Shown piece by piece: positions 1 to 12,700 of a DNA stretch of 64,000 bases (position 1 is its first letter; every line of letters starts with the position of its first letter). The position numbers and the translations under genes were made by a program. Location of the stretch: contig NC_088302.1 of the NCBI RefSeq assembly GCF_032854445.1, positions 28,049,080 to 28,113,079 on the forward strand, written 5' to 3'. The notes under the pieces are model-generated. The model made no database searches. It was not told where the DNA came from and saw nothing but the letters and a program-made list of their open reading frames with translations. The DNA is from Liolophura sinensis (lineage: Eukaryota > Mollusca > Polyplacophora > Chitonida > Chitonidae).

Positions 1-340
1 TAGCACTGCGACATGAGCAGCGTTGTCTGTGTTGAGCAGAGTAGCACTGCGACATGAGCAGTGTTGTCTGTGTTGAGCAGAGTAGCACTGCGACATGAGC
101 AGTGTTGTCTGTGTTCAGCAGAGAAGCACTGCGACATGAGCAGCATTGTCTGTGTTGAGCAGAGTAGCACTGCGACATGAGCAGCGTTGTCTGTGTTGAG
201 CAGAGTAGCACTGTGATTTGAGGGGTGTTGCCTGTGTTCAGCAGAGTAGCGCTGTGATTTGAGGGGTGTTGCCTGTGTTCAGCAGGGTAGCGCTGTGACA
301 TGCGTAGCGTTGCCTGTGTTCAGCAGAGTAGCACTGTGAC
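1..340. repeat. 41-bp minisatellite, about 8 copies
   Basis: Unit begins TAGCACTGCGACATGAGCAG and recurs every 41 bp from the window edge to about 340, with the last three units more diverged (GTGATTTGAGGGG variant). It continues beyond the left edge. It lies in the LRRK1 intron preceding the first visible exon. Confidence 0.9.
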
Positions 341-384
341 ATGTTGTGACTAATTATGACTAGGCTGCATGTAGCATTGGGCTG

Positions 385-690
385 AGTAGTGTTGCCATTA
401 ATCCTGAGCTAACAGGTGAGGAGGATAATGCTGCGTAGTGTTGCCATTAATCCAGACTGAGCTAACAGGCGAGGAGGATAACACTGAGTAGTGTTGTCAT
501 TAATCCAGACTGAGCTAACAGGTGAGCAGGATAACACTGAGTAGTGTTGTCATTAATCCAGACTGAGCTAACAGGTGAGCAGGATAACACTGAGTAGTGT
601 TGTCATTAATCCAGACTGAGCTAACAGGCGAGGAGGATAATGGTAGTGTTAGCTCCACACTGAGCTAACAGGTCGTGATCCTGATCATGA
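385..690. repeat. 53-bp minisatellite containing a splice-donor-like word
   Basis: Five to six copies of a 53-bp unit (CATTAATCCAGACTGAGCTA then ACAGGTGAGCAGGATAACAC). Each unit has CAG|GTGAG or the variant CAG|GCGAG. Confidence 0.88.
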
Positions 691-1402
691 AAACCATACA
701 ACAATGTAACTGTTTAAATGTCTGGAGATTATCTACAGTAGCATTCATGTATGTTCCTAATCTGTGTAAGTGTGTAAGTTTAAAATCTACACTTTGTATT
801 ACATGTGCTCAGCTTATGCATGCTTTTATCAGAAAAGTCCCAAGTAAAAAGTGATAAACAGAGATGTTATAGACTCGGAAATTGTTCTGCAGGAAAAAAT
901 ACTTCATATGGGCACATGAAAACATGATGAATTTATGGTAGAAATAAGTTCATAAAAGTACAGCATGAACACTGGGCTGATGGCAGGATGATTACGCCCA
1001 TGATGGTATCGTTTTGGGCCCCCAGTGGGCATACGATTCTGGATACCAGTAGGCAATGGGTCAGGGTCACAGTGGCTGTATGATAGTCGGCTTAGGGTCC
1101 GGTTCCACTGTACCACTGCAGGTGAATGTGGTTGAATACAATACACAATTAAACCCAGAATAAACAGCCATATGGCACTGCATTAATGGGTGTCAGAGCT
1201 AATATCAAACTGCAGGCTGTACTTGGTTTATTCTTGCAAATATTGATACATGAAGGCTTAACAATTGACAATACATGCACATGCCTATTTCTCTAATTCA
1301 TTTTATATGCATATTTGTAAATTAATTGGACATCACTTGTGTACATTGTACATAAATGTCAGATGCAAGTATGTAATATTAATTAGTGAAATCATACCGG
1401 CT

Positions 1403-1951
1403 CTTAAAGGAGAAGAAAACTTGACACTATAGGCTGAAAAGAGCACATCTTTTTTTTGGTGGTGCCTGCTGCATCATTTTGCGATTTTTCCCCCCTCATG
1501 CATGTAAAGCCTGAAAACGGCAAAGCTGGAATAAATCGCAGATTCATCGCGTCCTCAATAACACCCTGTAATTTATGCCGGGGGTGTGTTGCCTCTCAGC
1601 CAATGAGAGTCGTTAAAACTGCCGGCTTGTTAGTGTAAACTCGGAACCTATGTCCAACATTCTGGTTTCCCAATCTTCAAGCTGAAACTTGCTGGGAAGA
1701 AGAGTTCTACCGGAAATGTGTGAACTGCACTTCAGCGGTTTCCAACGGAAATTCTCCTCCTAACACAAAAGACTTCACGACTAGTTCTTAGACAAAATGG
1801 AGTTGCCCACAGCAGATTTTGGTGCTGACTTTATTTATAATTTATCAGTTTGAGGTACGTATTAGAATTTTTTTATGGCATGCACCTGCAAGGAAATGCA
1901 TACTCTTTTAAATGGTATTTGTTTGATATTTAAATTTTCTTCTCCTTTAAG
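1403..1951. mobile_element. MITE-like element with 17-bp terminal inverted repeats (copy 1)
   Basis: Starts CTTAAAGGAGAAGAAAA and ends with its exact reverse complement. The 549-bp interior encodes nothing recognisable. It is largely similar along its length to 14930-15504 (shared blocks such as AACACCCTGTAATTTATGC and GTGTGTTGCCTCTCAGCCA). No clear target duplication was found. Non-autonomous DNA transposon is the likely class. Confidence 0.75.
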
Positions 1952-2006
1952 ACAGTATGTTTAATGACTAGTTGCTGAGGGCAATACATGCATCTGTTTC
2001 TTTCAG

Positions 2007-5000
2007 ATGTGCTGGAAGCTTTGGATCTATCCCACAATGCGATCAGTCATCTTGCCTCACCATCTGTGTGGGCATGTGACTATCTACAGGAGTTGAACTT
2101 AGGTTATAACTGTCTTTCCAATAGTCCACAGGAATCTCCACAGAGGTAAATGCACAAGTAGTTATTTATTTATTTCATTGATGTTTTATGCAGTACTCAA
2201 GAATATTGCACTTATATTACGGCAGCCAGCTGGAGGAAGCCGGGCAGAGCCCTGCGGGAATCCTAAGACCATCGGCAGGTTGAAATATACATGTAGATGT
2301 GGACAGACATGGTTTTAATTTGGATAACCATTTTATTCCACAGCTTTGCCTTCAACATGTTTTTAACTGATTCTATTTAGATTGCGGTTCTTCCTCTGAA
2401 TTAACTCTCAGACCTTACAATCATCAGCTATACATTCAATAAAACTCCACAAGCATTTCTAAAAAATAGTTTAACTTCTATAAAACTTGACTTAGCATGT
2501 GTGAGATTTTTGTTCTACCATGTTTGGTCATGTGTACATTTATTTTAGACAACTAGATCATCATGAGCTACTGATACTTCAGGCAACTTAATTAAAATGT
2601 TTTACAACAGTGCACAAATGAATTGATCTTTACACTGTAAAAAGGTTTCATCTGGGAAATGTTTTTATATTTGTGGGTGTGTACATGTAATTCTAGTACC
2701 ATAATGCATGTAGCATTTTGCATGAGCTGAAAGTCGTGTTGGAATATGTTTTCATTATACAGCCCAAGGTCACCCAAAGTTCTCTCATTTTTGAGGAATC
2801 CACAGTTTGACAGGAACCAAGTACTTGATGAGAAATCCCCAACCCTGGAATTCCCTTCTATTCTGAAGGATCACCTTTGTTATCTGTACCTAAACAACAA
2901 CAACCTGCGGAGTGTACCCACGTCTGTGTTTGAACTGAAGAAACTCAAAATTTTGAATTTAAAATGGTGAGTTATGAATTTACATTCACTGATGACATGA
3001 GTCTCCACTTGTATGCATTTTCTTTGAGGTCCTTAACGAGAGTGTGCACTTTACTAATGGAGAGCTCGAAAAACTCGCCTGTGTCAAGACGGTCCGAAGC
3101 TGTGAACTCATTTGTTGTTTTCTTTATTACATCACTATTATTGGTGTAGGTGTGCTCATAAAACCTATATGAAGTACACACACACTGCAATGTCACAGAA
3201 GAAAACGATGTGTACTACTGTAACATTTAATCAAGCTATCTTAATGTCGAAGGTATTTTCTGTGTAATAGTCTTTTATAGCCTTTGACAGACAAAAGTTG
3301 TGGAGTTCGGCGATGAAAGCCCAAGTGATAAATATAGTTTTCTCGGAAATTGGACATACTTCTTCCACTGCTTAAACCGTTAATACAGTAGGCCCACTAT
3401 GTTATTTACAAGGAACTCTATGACCCTGTTTCAATAACCGGGCACAGCCAGGACCCTGGCTGACATCCTCTTCTCCGGAGGGTTGTGGTGGTCATTTCGA
3501 CCCCAATTAAATGTTTACAAAACTACAATACGAAGGATTGTTGTGAAACTAGATTCATGCTCAATAAATGTAAGTACTACTGAGGTTGATCTAGGTATTC
3601 GAAGGTCACTGGATTTTATGCTTCAACTTTTTAGTGGTGAGATGAAAGCAGTGCTGAACTAATTATGAAAGCACCTCGGCTTCTACTTTTCGTTCTGATA
3701 ATTTTAGTGCATTTCATAAAAGAAAGCAGAAAAGAAAACATCCCTTGTATGCAAGAAAGACGAAGGAGCAAAATTCAAATTCTAAAGTTATAATAAATTC
3801 AGAGAAAAAAAATGATATCATAAGATTTTTAATTAATTTTAAACATTGTCCTGAGAGGTGCTGTCTTCTCATTCCCATAAGCCTTCAGCATCCCTAATGA
3901 ATTTTGCACTGACTCTAATATTTGTTTATTTAGAAACTGTTAAATGCTAAAATGAACGACAAAAAGTGTATCTGAGGAAATGAATGCTGTTAGGGTTGAG
4001 ATGGTATGCTACTGTCTGACATAATTTGTGATTATGTTTTATTTCCATAAATGATACAGACCTGCCCCACAACACTGCCAGATGGCCCTTCAACTACACG
4101 TAACTAAATTGTTATAAACGATCTCAAAATGTTGTATAATGCTGTAGTTTTGTGTTTTCATATGTCGCTTCATGGAGTGAACAGGTAAAGGCTGCGTCAC
4201 AGCTTAGGCCTCACTATCTGATAGCAATGTGTTTGATGAGATAAAAGTCTCAAGATGGTTGCCTCACACCGGCCATTTGGGCAGTTTTGTCATTTTCTTC
4301 TACATCCTATTCAGTTAAATCTCATTAAAATAATGAAGTATGATACTTTTTAGAAAGCTTGAGTATCTTGCTTCAATTGAAATGAGTTTTAGCCAGGTGC
4401 TATCTTGTCCTTTAAACTGCACATAAGTTGACTTGCGACAATAATCAGCTGACATTAGTTTGAAAATGTCTATATATAGGCTTAACGCTTATGTCAGAAA
4501 GTTTGAGGAAACCTCGTTCTCGCGGGGATCTGGTGGCATTTGTCCAGATTCAGTTTGGGAGAGATATCAACTGTGACATGCGATATCCATGTGACCTGTT
4601 GAATTTGATGCATCACAGCGTCCAACTGAGACTGATAAAAAAAAAAAAACGCAGGTAGATTGATTGATTTATTTATTTGTTTGATTGGTGTTTTACGCCG
4701 CACTCAAGAATATTTCACTTATACAACAGTGGCCAGCATTATGGTGGGAGGAAACCGGTGGAAATCCACAACCATCCGCAGGTTGCTGGCAGACCTTCCC
4801 ACGTATGGCAGGTAGAGTGATGCATCTGGGTACAATTACATGAGTAGTTGTTGTTTTTTAGGGACACATCTGCTTAATGTTGTAAGAATTTTTATCCCTA
4901 GTGATGCCAGTAGCCTTGAGTGTGGGAAACTACAATGTTGCAACATCACCTGGAATCTTTTAATACAGAGGTCTGATCCAGCACTGTTATCCACTGAAGT

Positions 5001-6742
5001 ACAAACAACATAAACCCTGATGACTCTGTTCAAAACTTCCATTATTCCTGACTGGTTGTCAGTCCACTAGGGACCTGTCTGACAGTGAGGTTTTTACAAG
5101 ATATTAACGATGAATTTTCATCTGAAAAGTAAACTGTGCTGCCCTGATAAGTTAAAGCTTGGTAATTTTGAAGGTAGGCCCACAAGTATGGTCCCATCTC
5201 AACCATGCCCTCAACACTTCCAAGCTGTCCTTCCACCTCACTGTACCAGTAATCTGTGCCTGGAATCTCAGAGTTTCCCCACTGCAGCCAACGTTACATG
5301 TACATGTACCTATACCTATAAAACAAATCATGTCATATTTTGCTTACTGGCACCAAACAAACATCAAGCGCCCAAAATCTATGTAAACAATGTAGTGATT
5401 AATGTAAACTAAATCTCAAAAGCCCTGTTTGACTTTAAGCGTGCTGCCTAAGCAGGAGTTACATTCACGGAACTGACACCCAACAAGACACTGAACCAGA
5501 AGTGTGTGCCTTACCTACACCGTGTCATGACACCTATCTGACGCTAGCATCAGCAGTCAGAACATTCTTTACAGAGAGTAAAGTAATATTTATACACAGA
5601 TGCAAACATAAACAAAAGTACATTTACTTTACATCATGTTATAATAAATGAATCATGTTATGTGAAGGTCCAATGTATTAATAACCTGTGATAATCTTGT
5701 ACATATATAGGAATAACTGTCAGCCAAATAAACATAATATCATTGTTTTGAATTGAACAATTACACAATAACAATACCTCTGAGTGGAAAGAACTCAGAA
5801 AAACTTGACTAACTTTTGAAAGTGCACATATGTACAGATGTGTACTTTGTGATTAATTCGAGGGACCCATCTGTGATAGCGTTGTATCAAAGCAGACATT
5901 GCAGTGAAGAATGTTATCATTGTGAATGAGCGAGAGAGGTGTATGTACATGTAGGTATGAGAATGCGTATGATACATGTATGTTAATTCATTTCCAGCAA
6001 CCCAAATTTGACATCTGTACCCAATGAGCTGGCCAAGCTGAAGGACTGTGACATGTTAGATTTGGAAGGCTGTTCCATACCTGCATCTGTGATTCCACCT
6101 AAACTTATCGCAGGTAATTTAATGTATGAACTCCTTCACTGTCCTGGCAAAGTAATAAAGAAGATAATGCAAATGCAAACATAAACACACAGATTGAAGA
6201 ACAGATAAACAGTTATCCGCTATACTTACAGTAAACTGTATGCTGGAAATTAAAGGTAAATGATGACTGCATGTATAATATCACCATTGTAAGTTTTTCT
6301 AAACAAAGAACGTCTTTGTGATGTTTGTTAAGAGAGTGAGGAATCTTTTATCAGTTTAATGGGATCACAAATTGGCATCCAACAACATTTACAATAATTA
6401 AAATGCAGTAAAATATCAGTAACTATATAGATGAAAAATGTATATAAAATATAGATGTTAATATGAATGATATTTCATGTCATCAAGTCAAAATTCAGAA
6501 TTTGCAAAGAAATTCTTAATTTTGGGGGGGGGGGGGGTACCTTCTCAAGTATATTATTTGGAATATCATTTAGGTTTTTGGACTACGTGTATACATTTAT
6601 GTGAACTTTCCATTAAGTATCTTAAAAATTTTGTCTTGTAGAAGCCTCGTACAAAGCAGGAGGCCTGCTGGCCTTCCTTAGGCTGAAGCTACGAGAATGT
6701 GATAAGTGCAACAGACTCAAATTGATGGTCTTAGGCAAAGAG
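2007..6742 (+). CDS. LRRK1: LRRK1 exons 1-4: leucine-rich repeats and linker into ROC
   Basis: Exons 2007-2145, 2763-2966, 5998-6113 and 6642-6742. LRR signatures are visible: [14 protein letters not shown] and [12 protein letters not shown] in the first exon, [15 protein letters not shown] and [10 protein letters not shown] in the second, and [18 protein letters not shown] with MLDLEGCSI in the third. The fourth exon reads [20 protein letters not shown], then LKLMVLGKE, which is the beta-1 strand and first half of the ROC P-loop. The exon phases (2, 2, 1, 0) chain without a break. The P-loop is split between exons 4 and 5. In LRRK proteins the LRR block packs against ROC-COR-kinase. Confidence 0.88.
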
Positions 6743-9700
6743 GTGAGTGCAAAAGAATTAAACTGATGATCCATGGTAAAGAGGTGAGTGCAATAGCCTT
6801 TAACTGATTGGTCCTCTGTAAAGAGGTGAGTGCAACAGACTTAGACCGATGGTCCCAGGTAAAGAAGTGAGTGCAACAACCTGTAATGGATTGGTCCTCG
6901 GTAAAGAGGTGAGTGCAACAGACTTAAACTGATGGTCCCAGGTAAAGAAGTGAGAGCAACGGCCTTTAACTGATTGGTCCATGGTAAAGAGGTGAGTGCA
7001 ACAGACTTAAACTGATGGTCTCAGGTAAAGGAATGAGTGCTACAGCCTTTAACCGATTGGTCCTTGGTAAAGAGCTGAGTGCAACAGACTTAACTGATGG
7101 TCCCAGGTAAAGAAGTGAGTGTAACAGACTTACACTGATGGTCCCAGGTAAAGCAGTGAGTGCAACAGACTTTAACTGATGATCCTGGTTAAAGAGATGA
7201 GAGCTACAGACTTTGACTGATTGGTCGTTGTTAAAGAGGTGAGTGAAACAGACTTAAACTGAGGGCCTCGGTGAAGATGTGACTTCAGGCGACTTAAACT
7301 CTTGTCCAAGGTAAAGAGATGAGAGCAACAGACTTAGACTGATGGTTGTAGGTAAAGAGGTGAGTGCAACAGCCTTTAACTGATTGGTCTTTGTTAAAGA
7401 GGTGAGTGTGACAGACTTTGACTGATTGGTCTTTGTTAAATAGGTGAGTGTGACAGCCTTTGACTGATTGGTCTTTGTTAAAGAGGTGAGTGCAACAGAC
7501 TTAAACTGATGGTTTCAGGTAAAGGAGTGAGTTCAGCCGGCTTTAACTCATGTCCAAGAGCAACAGTCTTAGACTGATGGTCATAGGTAAAGAGGTGAGT
7601 GCAACAGATTCAGACTGATAAACCTAGATAAAGAGGACAGTGTAGCAGGCTTTAAATGATAATCTTATTGAAAGAGGTGTGTGCAAGAGGTTTAAAAGAT
7701 GATAGGTGAAGGGGTTGGTACAGCAGACCTAAACTGATGGTCCTAGGTCTCTTCATGGAACATGGGATTGACATCAAGCAACACATTATGGATATCCTCA
7801 ACAACACAGGATTGATATCCTCAAGCAACACAGGATTGATATCTTCAAGCAACACTGCATTGATATCCTCAAGCAACCCAGGATTGATATCCTCAAGCAA
7901 CAGAAGATTGATATCCTCAAGCAACGCAGGATTGATATCCTCAAGCAACACAGGATTGACATAGTCAAGCAACAGTGGATTTATATTCTCATCTAACACA
8001 GCATTGTCGCCAGTGACCCAGAAACCTCTGAGAAATAGATCCTGATTTCAGAGACTAAAGAATTGTGCCCATTCATGTGATACATACACTATAGGTGAAG
8101 TGATACATACACTATAGGTGAAGTGATACATACACTATAGGTGAAGTGATACATACACTATAGGTTTTTCATGACATTAACATTGTACATGTATTTACAG
8201 AACAGCTTCATGCACTTTAATAAAGCTTTATTAAAGCAGATACTTTAATATGTAGGCCTACGTGTACCTACCATTGATTCAAAAAATCAGAAATCAATCC
8301 TTACTGGCAATTATCTTAAAAATGGTTTGAAAATTTTGTTTGTTTGTGTTGTGACCTAGGTTTTACCTCATATTTATACGTATATCAGGAATTATATTTG
8401 TCTTCATTCATTTAAGCACTGTACTGTAGCCTGCAGTTATTACTTTAATCAGTACTAAAGAGTTTAAATTATAATCACTGTATAAATGTTTCAGAGACGC
8501 GGGAAGACCGCCCTAGTGAACGCGTTGATGGGAACTCACGATAGTTCAGGAAAAAATCCCAACCAGATTGTGATTCGTGAGTGGAAGTTAGCCCACAGCA
8601 GCTCTTGGTGGAGGAGGAGAGATGTAGGAGCCTCTATTTATTTATTTATTTATTTGATTGGTGTTTTACGCCATACTCAAGAATATTTCACTTATACGAC
8701 GGTTGCTCACAGACCTTCTCACTTACGGCCGGAGAGGAAGCTAACATGAGTAGGAGCTTCTAACTTGTCTTTTGAAGAATTCTGCCTTTAATAAGAGTAG
8801 TTGTACTTAGCATCTAATAAAATTAGATGCTAATTTGTGTTGTAAAAATGCCCGTTTCTTTTTCAACTCTTAAGAATGTATAACAATGATGTTTTCCTAA
8901 TGAAGTTGTTATCTTGTGAAGAGTGTGAAATACCGCCTCATATAAGTCATTGATGTACATCTATTGGTAGGTTAAATTTATTAATTTTTAGTGAAATCCG
9001 GTGACTGGTAAAGACCGGGATTATCCATTGGACTATCTAGTTAGCCTTGCAGGTATAGATTACATAGGGGGCAGGTCTTGGTCTAATAATTCAAACCCAA
9101 ACTTGGACTTGAATTTGCAGATGCCCCTATTGTCACTGTTTGGGAAGCCTTGGTAACAATAAGTGGTTGGATGTGCTTGTGTGGCCTTGCATAGTTCAAA
9201 GTTCGTTGAAGACCTCTTGTCCTCCACCAATTAGGTGTGCATATCTGTACATCACATGTGGGAAAGTTTGTCAAGGGTCAGTGGTTTAAACCAGGTACTC
9301 TTGAGTCCCTATACGCACAAAACTGATTGCTGTTATATAAGTGAAAACTCTTTGAACAACAATTAGATAAATAGGTGCAAAAACAAATAGTTTAATGTAC
9401 ATGTATGTGATGTATGTAGCTGTTTGTAAGATGTGTGGGGATTTCCCTGAGATTTCCCAACTTTGTGACATACACCTTGAGGTTTGTGGCTGTTTGTAGA
9501 TGCCTGTGGTGACATTGTCTCTGTGGGTATTTCCCTGGGGCTTCCCAACTGTCTGACATACACCTTAATGTATGTGGCTGTTTGTAGATGGCTGTAGTGA
9601 CATTGTCTGTGTGGGGATTTCCTTGGGCTTCCCAACTGTCTGACATACACCTTAATGTATGTGGCTGTTTGTAGATGCCTGTAGCGACATTGTGTGGGGA

Positions 9701-12700
9701 TTTCCCTGAGACTTCCCAACTCTCAGACATACACCTTGAGGTTTGTGGCTGTTTGTAGATGCCTGTAGTGACATTGTCTGTGTGGGGATTTCCCTGGGGC
9801 TTCCCAACTCTCTGACATACACCTTGAGGTTTTGTGGCTGTTTGTAGATGCCTGTAGTGACATTGTCTGTGTGGGGATTTCCCTGGGGCTTCCCAACTCT
9901 CTGACATACACATTGAGGTTTGTGGCTGTTTGTAGATGCCTGTGGTGACATTTTCTGTGTGGGATTTCCCTGGGGCTTCTCAACTGTCTGACATACACCA
10001 GTGTTTCTTCACGGAGAACACGCTCTACCTGCTGGTGTGGGATGCCCAGGACGGCATCGAGGGGGTAAAGGATCTGGACAAATGGTTCAGGAACATACAG
10101 GTGAATATATCGTGTTAACATAAACACGCCCTTATTGGCTCAGCTAGTAAAGCCTTGGTGGCAATGGCTGTTCTCCAGGCACTTCATATTCCTCCACTCA
10201 TAAATCTCGTAACCAAAACTTCTTTAGTATGCCATTAGACACCAGTTAAACAGAATCATGCACAGGTTTATCCTTTATTTGAATTTCCCTTTTAGGAAGA
10301 GTTCTCCTTTTTTGACCAGTACAATGTAGTTTGTAATCTATACTGAAAATGTTCTGTATTTATGTTATCAGTCTCACGCGGCGAGTTGCACCGTCCTCAT
10401 TGTAGCCACTCATCTAGATCATTTACACGAGGAAGACAATCAGCTGGCTACTTACATAGGGGAAATGACTGAGGCTATCCGTGGCCGATACGGCAGGAGG
10501 CGTTGTCCCCGCCTGGGCCCCATTCACTATGTGTGCTGTTTGCCTGGGGTACCTGTAGGGATTACAGAACTACAGGAGGCAATTTATGCCACTGCCTTGA
10601 GCTTGAAAAATCAAGATTCGAGAGGTTTTGTTACAGAAGACTTGATTGGGCGACAGGTATGTTAAAAAAAACATTTATTTATGCCACTGCCTTGAGCTTG
10701 AAAAATCAAGATTCAAGAGGTTTTGTTTCAGGAGACTTGATTGGGCGACAGGTGCGTTAAAAAAAAACATTTATTTATGCCACTGCCTTGAGCTTGAAAA
10801 ATCAAGATTCGAGAGGTTTTGTTACAGAAGACTTGATTGGGCGACAGGTACGTTAAAAAAAAAACATTTGAGCTAGTGTATTGTACATGCAAGTTGAAAG
10901 ATCAGTGTCAGTTTAATAATCTAGGAGTAATAGTGCATTACTTTCATTATAGCTGCATGGAGGTAGAACTGAAGGATTTTCATTTTACATGCATTTATCA
11001 ATAACTACTAATGAAGATGCAAATTTCCAACAATAAAATTGACTACTGCAAAATTCAGTGGAATCGCAGTGAAACGCACAAATTTTAGTTTATGCAAACA
11101 CATTTCTCCTGAACCCTGTAAGTATCCTTCAAGTGAACTAGTTTTTTGCATCTTTTTTTTTTCGGTGTTATTTAGATGCCAAAAAGTTATCAGTGTCTCC
11201 AGCAACTGCTTCAGAAAGAGGCTAAAAGACGCCATGAGACAATGGAACCACCAGTTCTTGTTCAGAATGAATTTGATGATATCATCAAACAGATTCCTAA
11301 CCATGATCTTGACACAGATGAAGAAATGACCTTAGGTAAATCTATAGCAGTTTGCATTTCTGATAACTGCATGAAATTTTTTGGTATGTTCATATTTGTT
11401 TTCCCAAATGTAATTCTCATAAGCTAAAATATAGAATGACTACAGCATGGGAAGCAAACGCAGAGCAGTGACAACAGTGTGATGGTTGTCAGATGGTCAC
11501 ATATAGCCAGTGAAGTACGGTACTCTTCATTTACCTCTTATCTCCATAACTACTGGGCAAATTTCATAAATCTTGTAAATGAACTTACTGGTCACCAAAA
11601 GGGGAGTAAATTTAATGAAGCTTCATTCATGGGCCCACTTGTTGGTGCCCTAATTCAGAATTGATGGCATTCACTGCAACTGACTCTTGATCATTTTCCT
11701 TAGGTCACCGTTCATTTTTGATTTATTAGTTTTTACAAACAGTAAAATATTCAATTAACCTGCTAAACCACAAAATTTTGCAAACTGTACATCTGTATGT
11801 AGTCTGCGAACCCATCCAGTTATATGATGAGTTTTGGAGATTTGGCTTTTTGGTGAGGACGTTGTGTAGGCTTTTTCCATGTTGTATAGTTCCAGCTGGT
11901 AGATTTCTTCATGGGCTTTTTCATTGCTCTACTTGTACATGTGGCCATTAGATTTCTTCACATTCTCTTTCATTGCTTTACTTCAAGCTGTTAGATTTCT
12001 TCACAAGCATTTTCATTCCTGCACTTCATGCTGTGAGATTCCTTCAAGAGCTCTTTCATTGCTGTACTTCATGTTGTTAGATTTCGTCACAAGCTGTTTT
12101 ATTACTCTTCTTGTAGCTGTTAGATCCCTTCAAGAGCTCTTTCTTTGCTGTACTTCATGTTGTTAGATTTCGTCACAAGCTGTTTTATTACTCTTCTTGT
12201 AGCTGTTTTTGATTTGTTCACAGATCTTTCATTGCTGCACTTTGTGCTGTTAGATTTCTTCACAGCTCTTTCTTTCATTGCTGTACTTCATGTTGTTAGA
12301 TTTCGTCACAAGCTGTTTTATTACTCTGTTTTATCCATTATATTTCTTCACAAGCTCTTTTATTGCTGCAGTTCAGACTGTTAGATTTTTTCACAAACCG
12401 TTTTATTACTCTCCTTGTATCCATTAGATTTCTTTCTGAGCTCTTTCATTGCTGCACTTTATGCTGTTAGATTTCTTCACAAACCATTTTATTACTGTCT
12501 TTGTATCCTTTAGATTTCTTTATAAGCTCTTTAATTGCTGCACTTTATGCCATTAGATTTCTTCACCAACTGTTTTATTACTCTCCTTGTACCCCTTAGA
12601 TTTCTTTCCAAGCTCTTTAATTTGCTGCACTTTATGCCGTTAGATTTCTTCACAGGCTGTTTTATTACTCTCCTTGTAGCTGTTAGATTTCTCCATGAGC

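Noticed and set aside
1-690. CRISPR-like regular repeats
   Set aside because: Head-to-tail minisatellite without unique spacers, in an animal gene.
6524-6538. G-tract as a regulatory G-quadruplex
   Set aside because: A single homopolymer run; better explained as a microsatellite. C-tracts at 28478 and 29006 likewise.
7652-7999. Repetitive open frames on both strands (NPLLLEDI-type and SSNTGLIS-type peptides)
   Set aside because: Product of a 24-bp tandem repeat, whose length is a multiple of three; no start context or family.
9363-10127. Overlapping open frames of 99-173 codons on the minus strand
   Set aside because: They are translations of the 87-bp array antisense to LRRK1 exon 6; repetitive peptide, no domain.
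11924-12668. Hydrophobic repeat peptides on the plus strand
   Set aside because: Intron 8 array read in the exon frame; an acceptor at 12679 separates it from the real exon.
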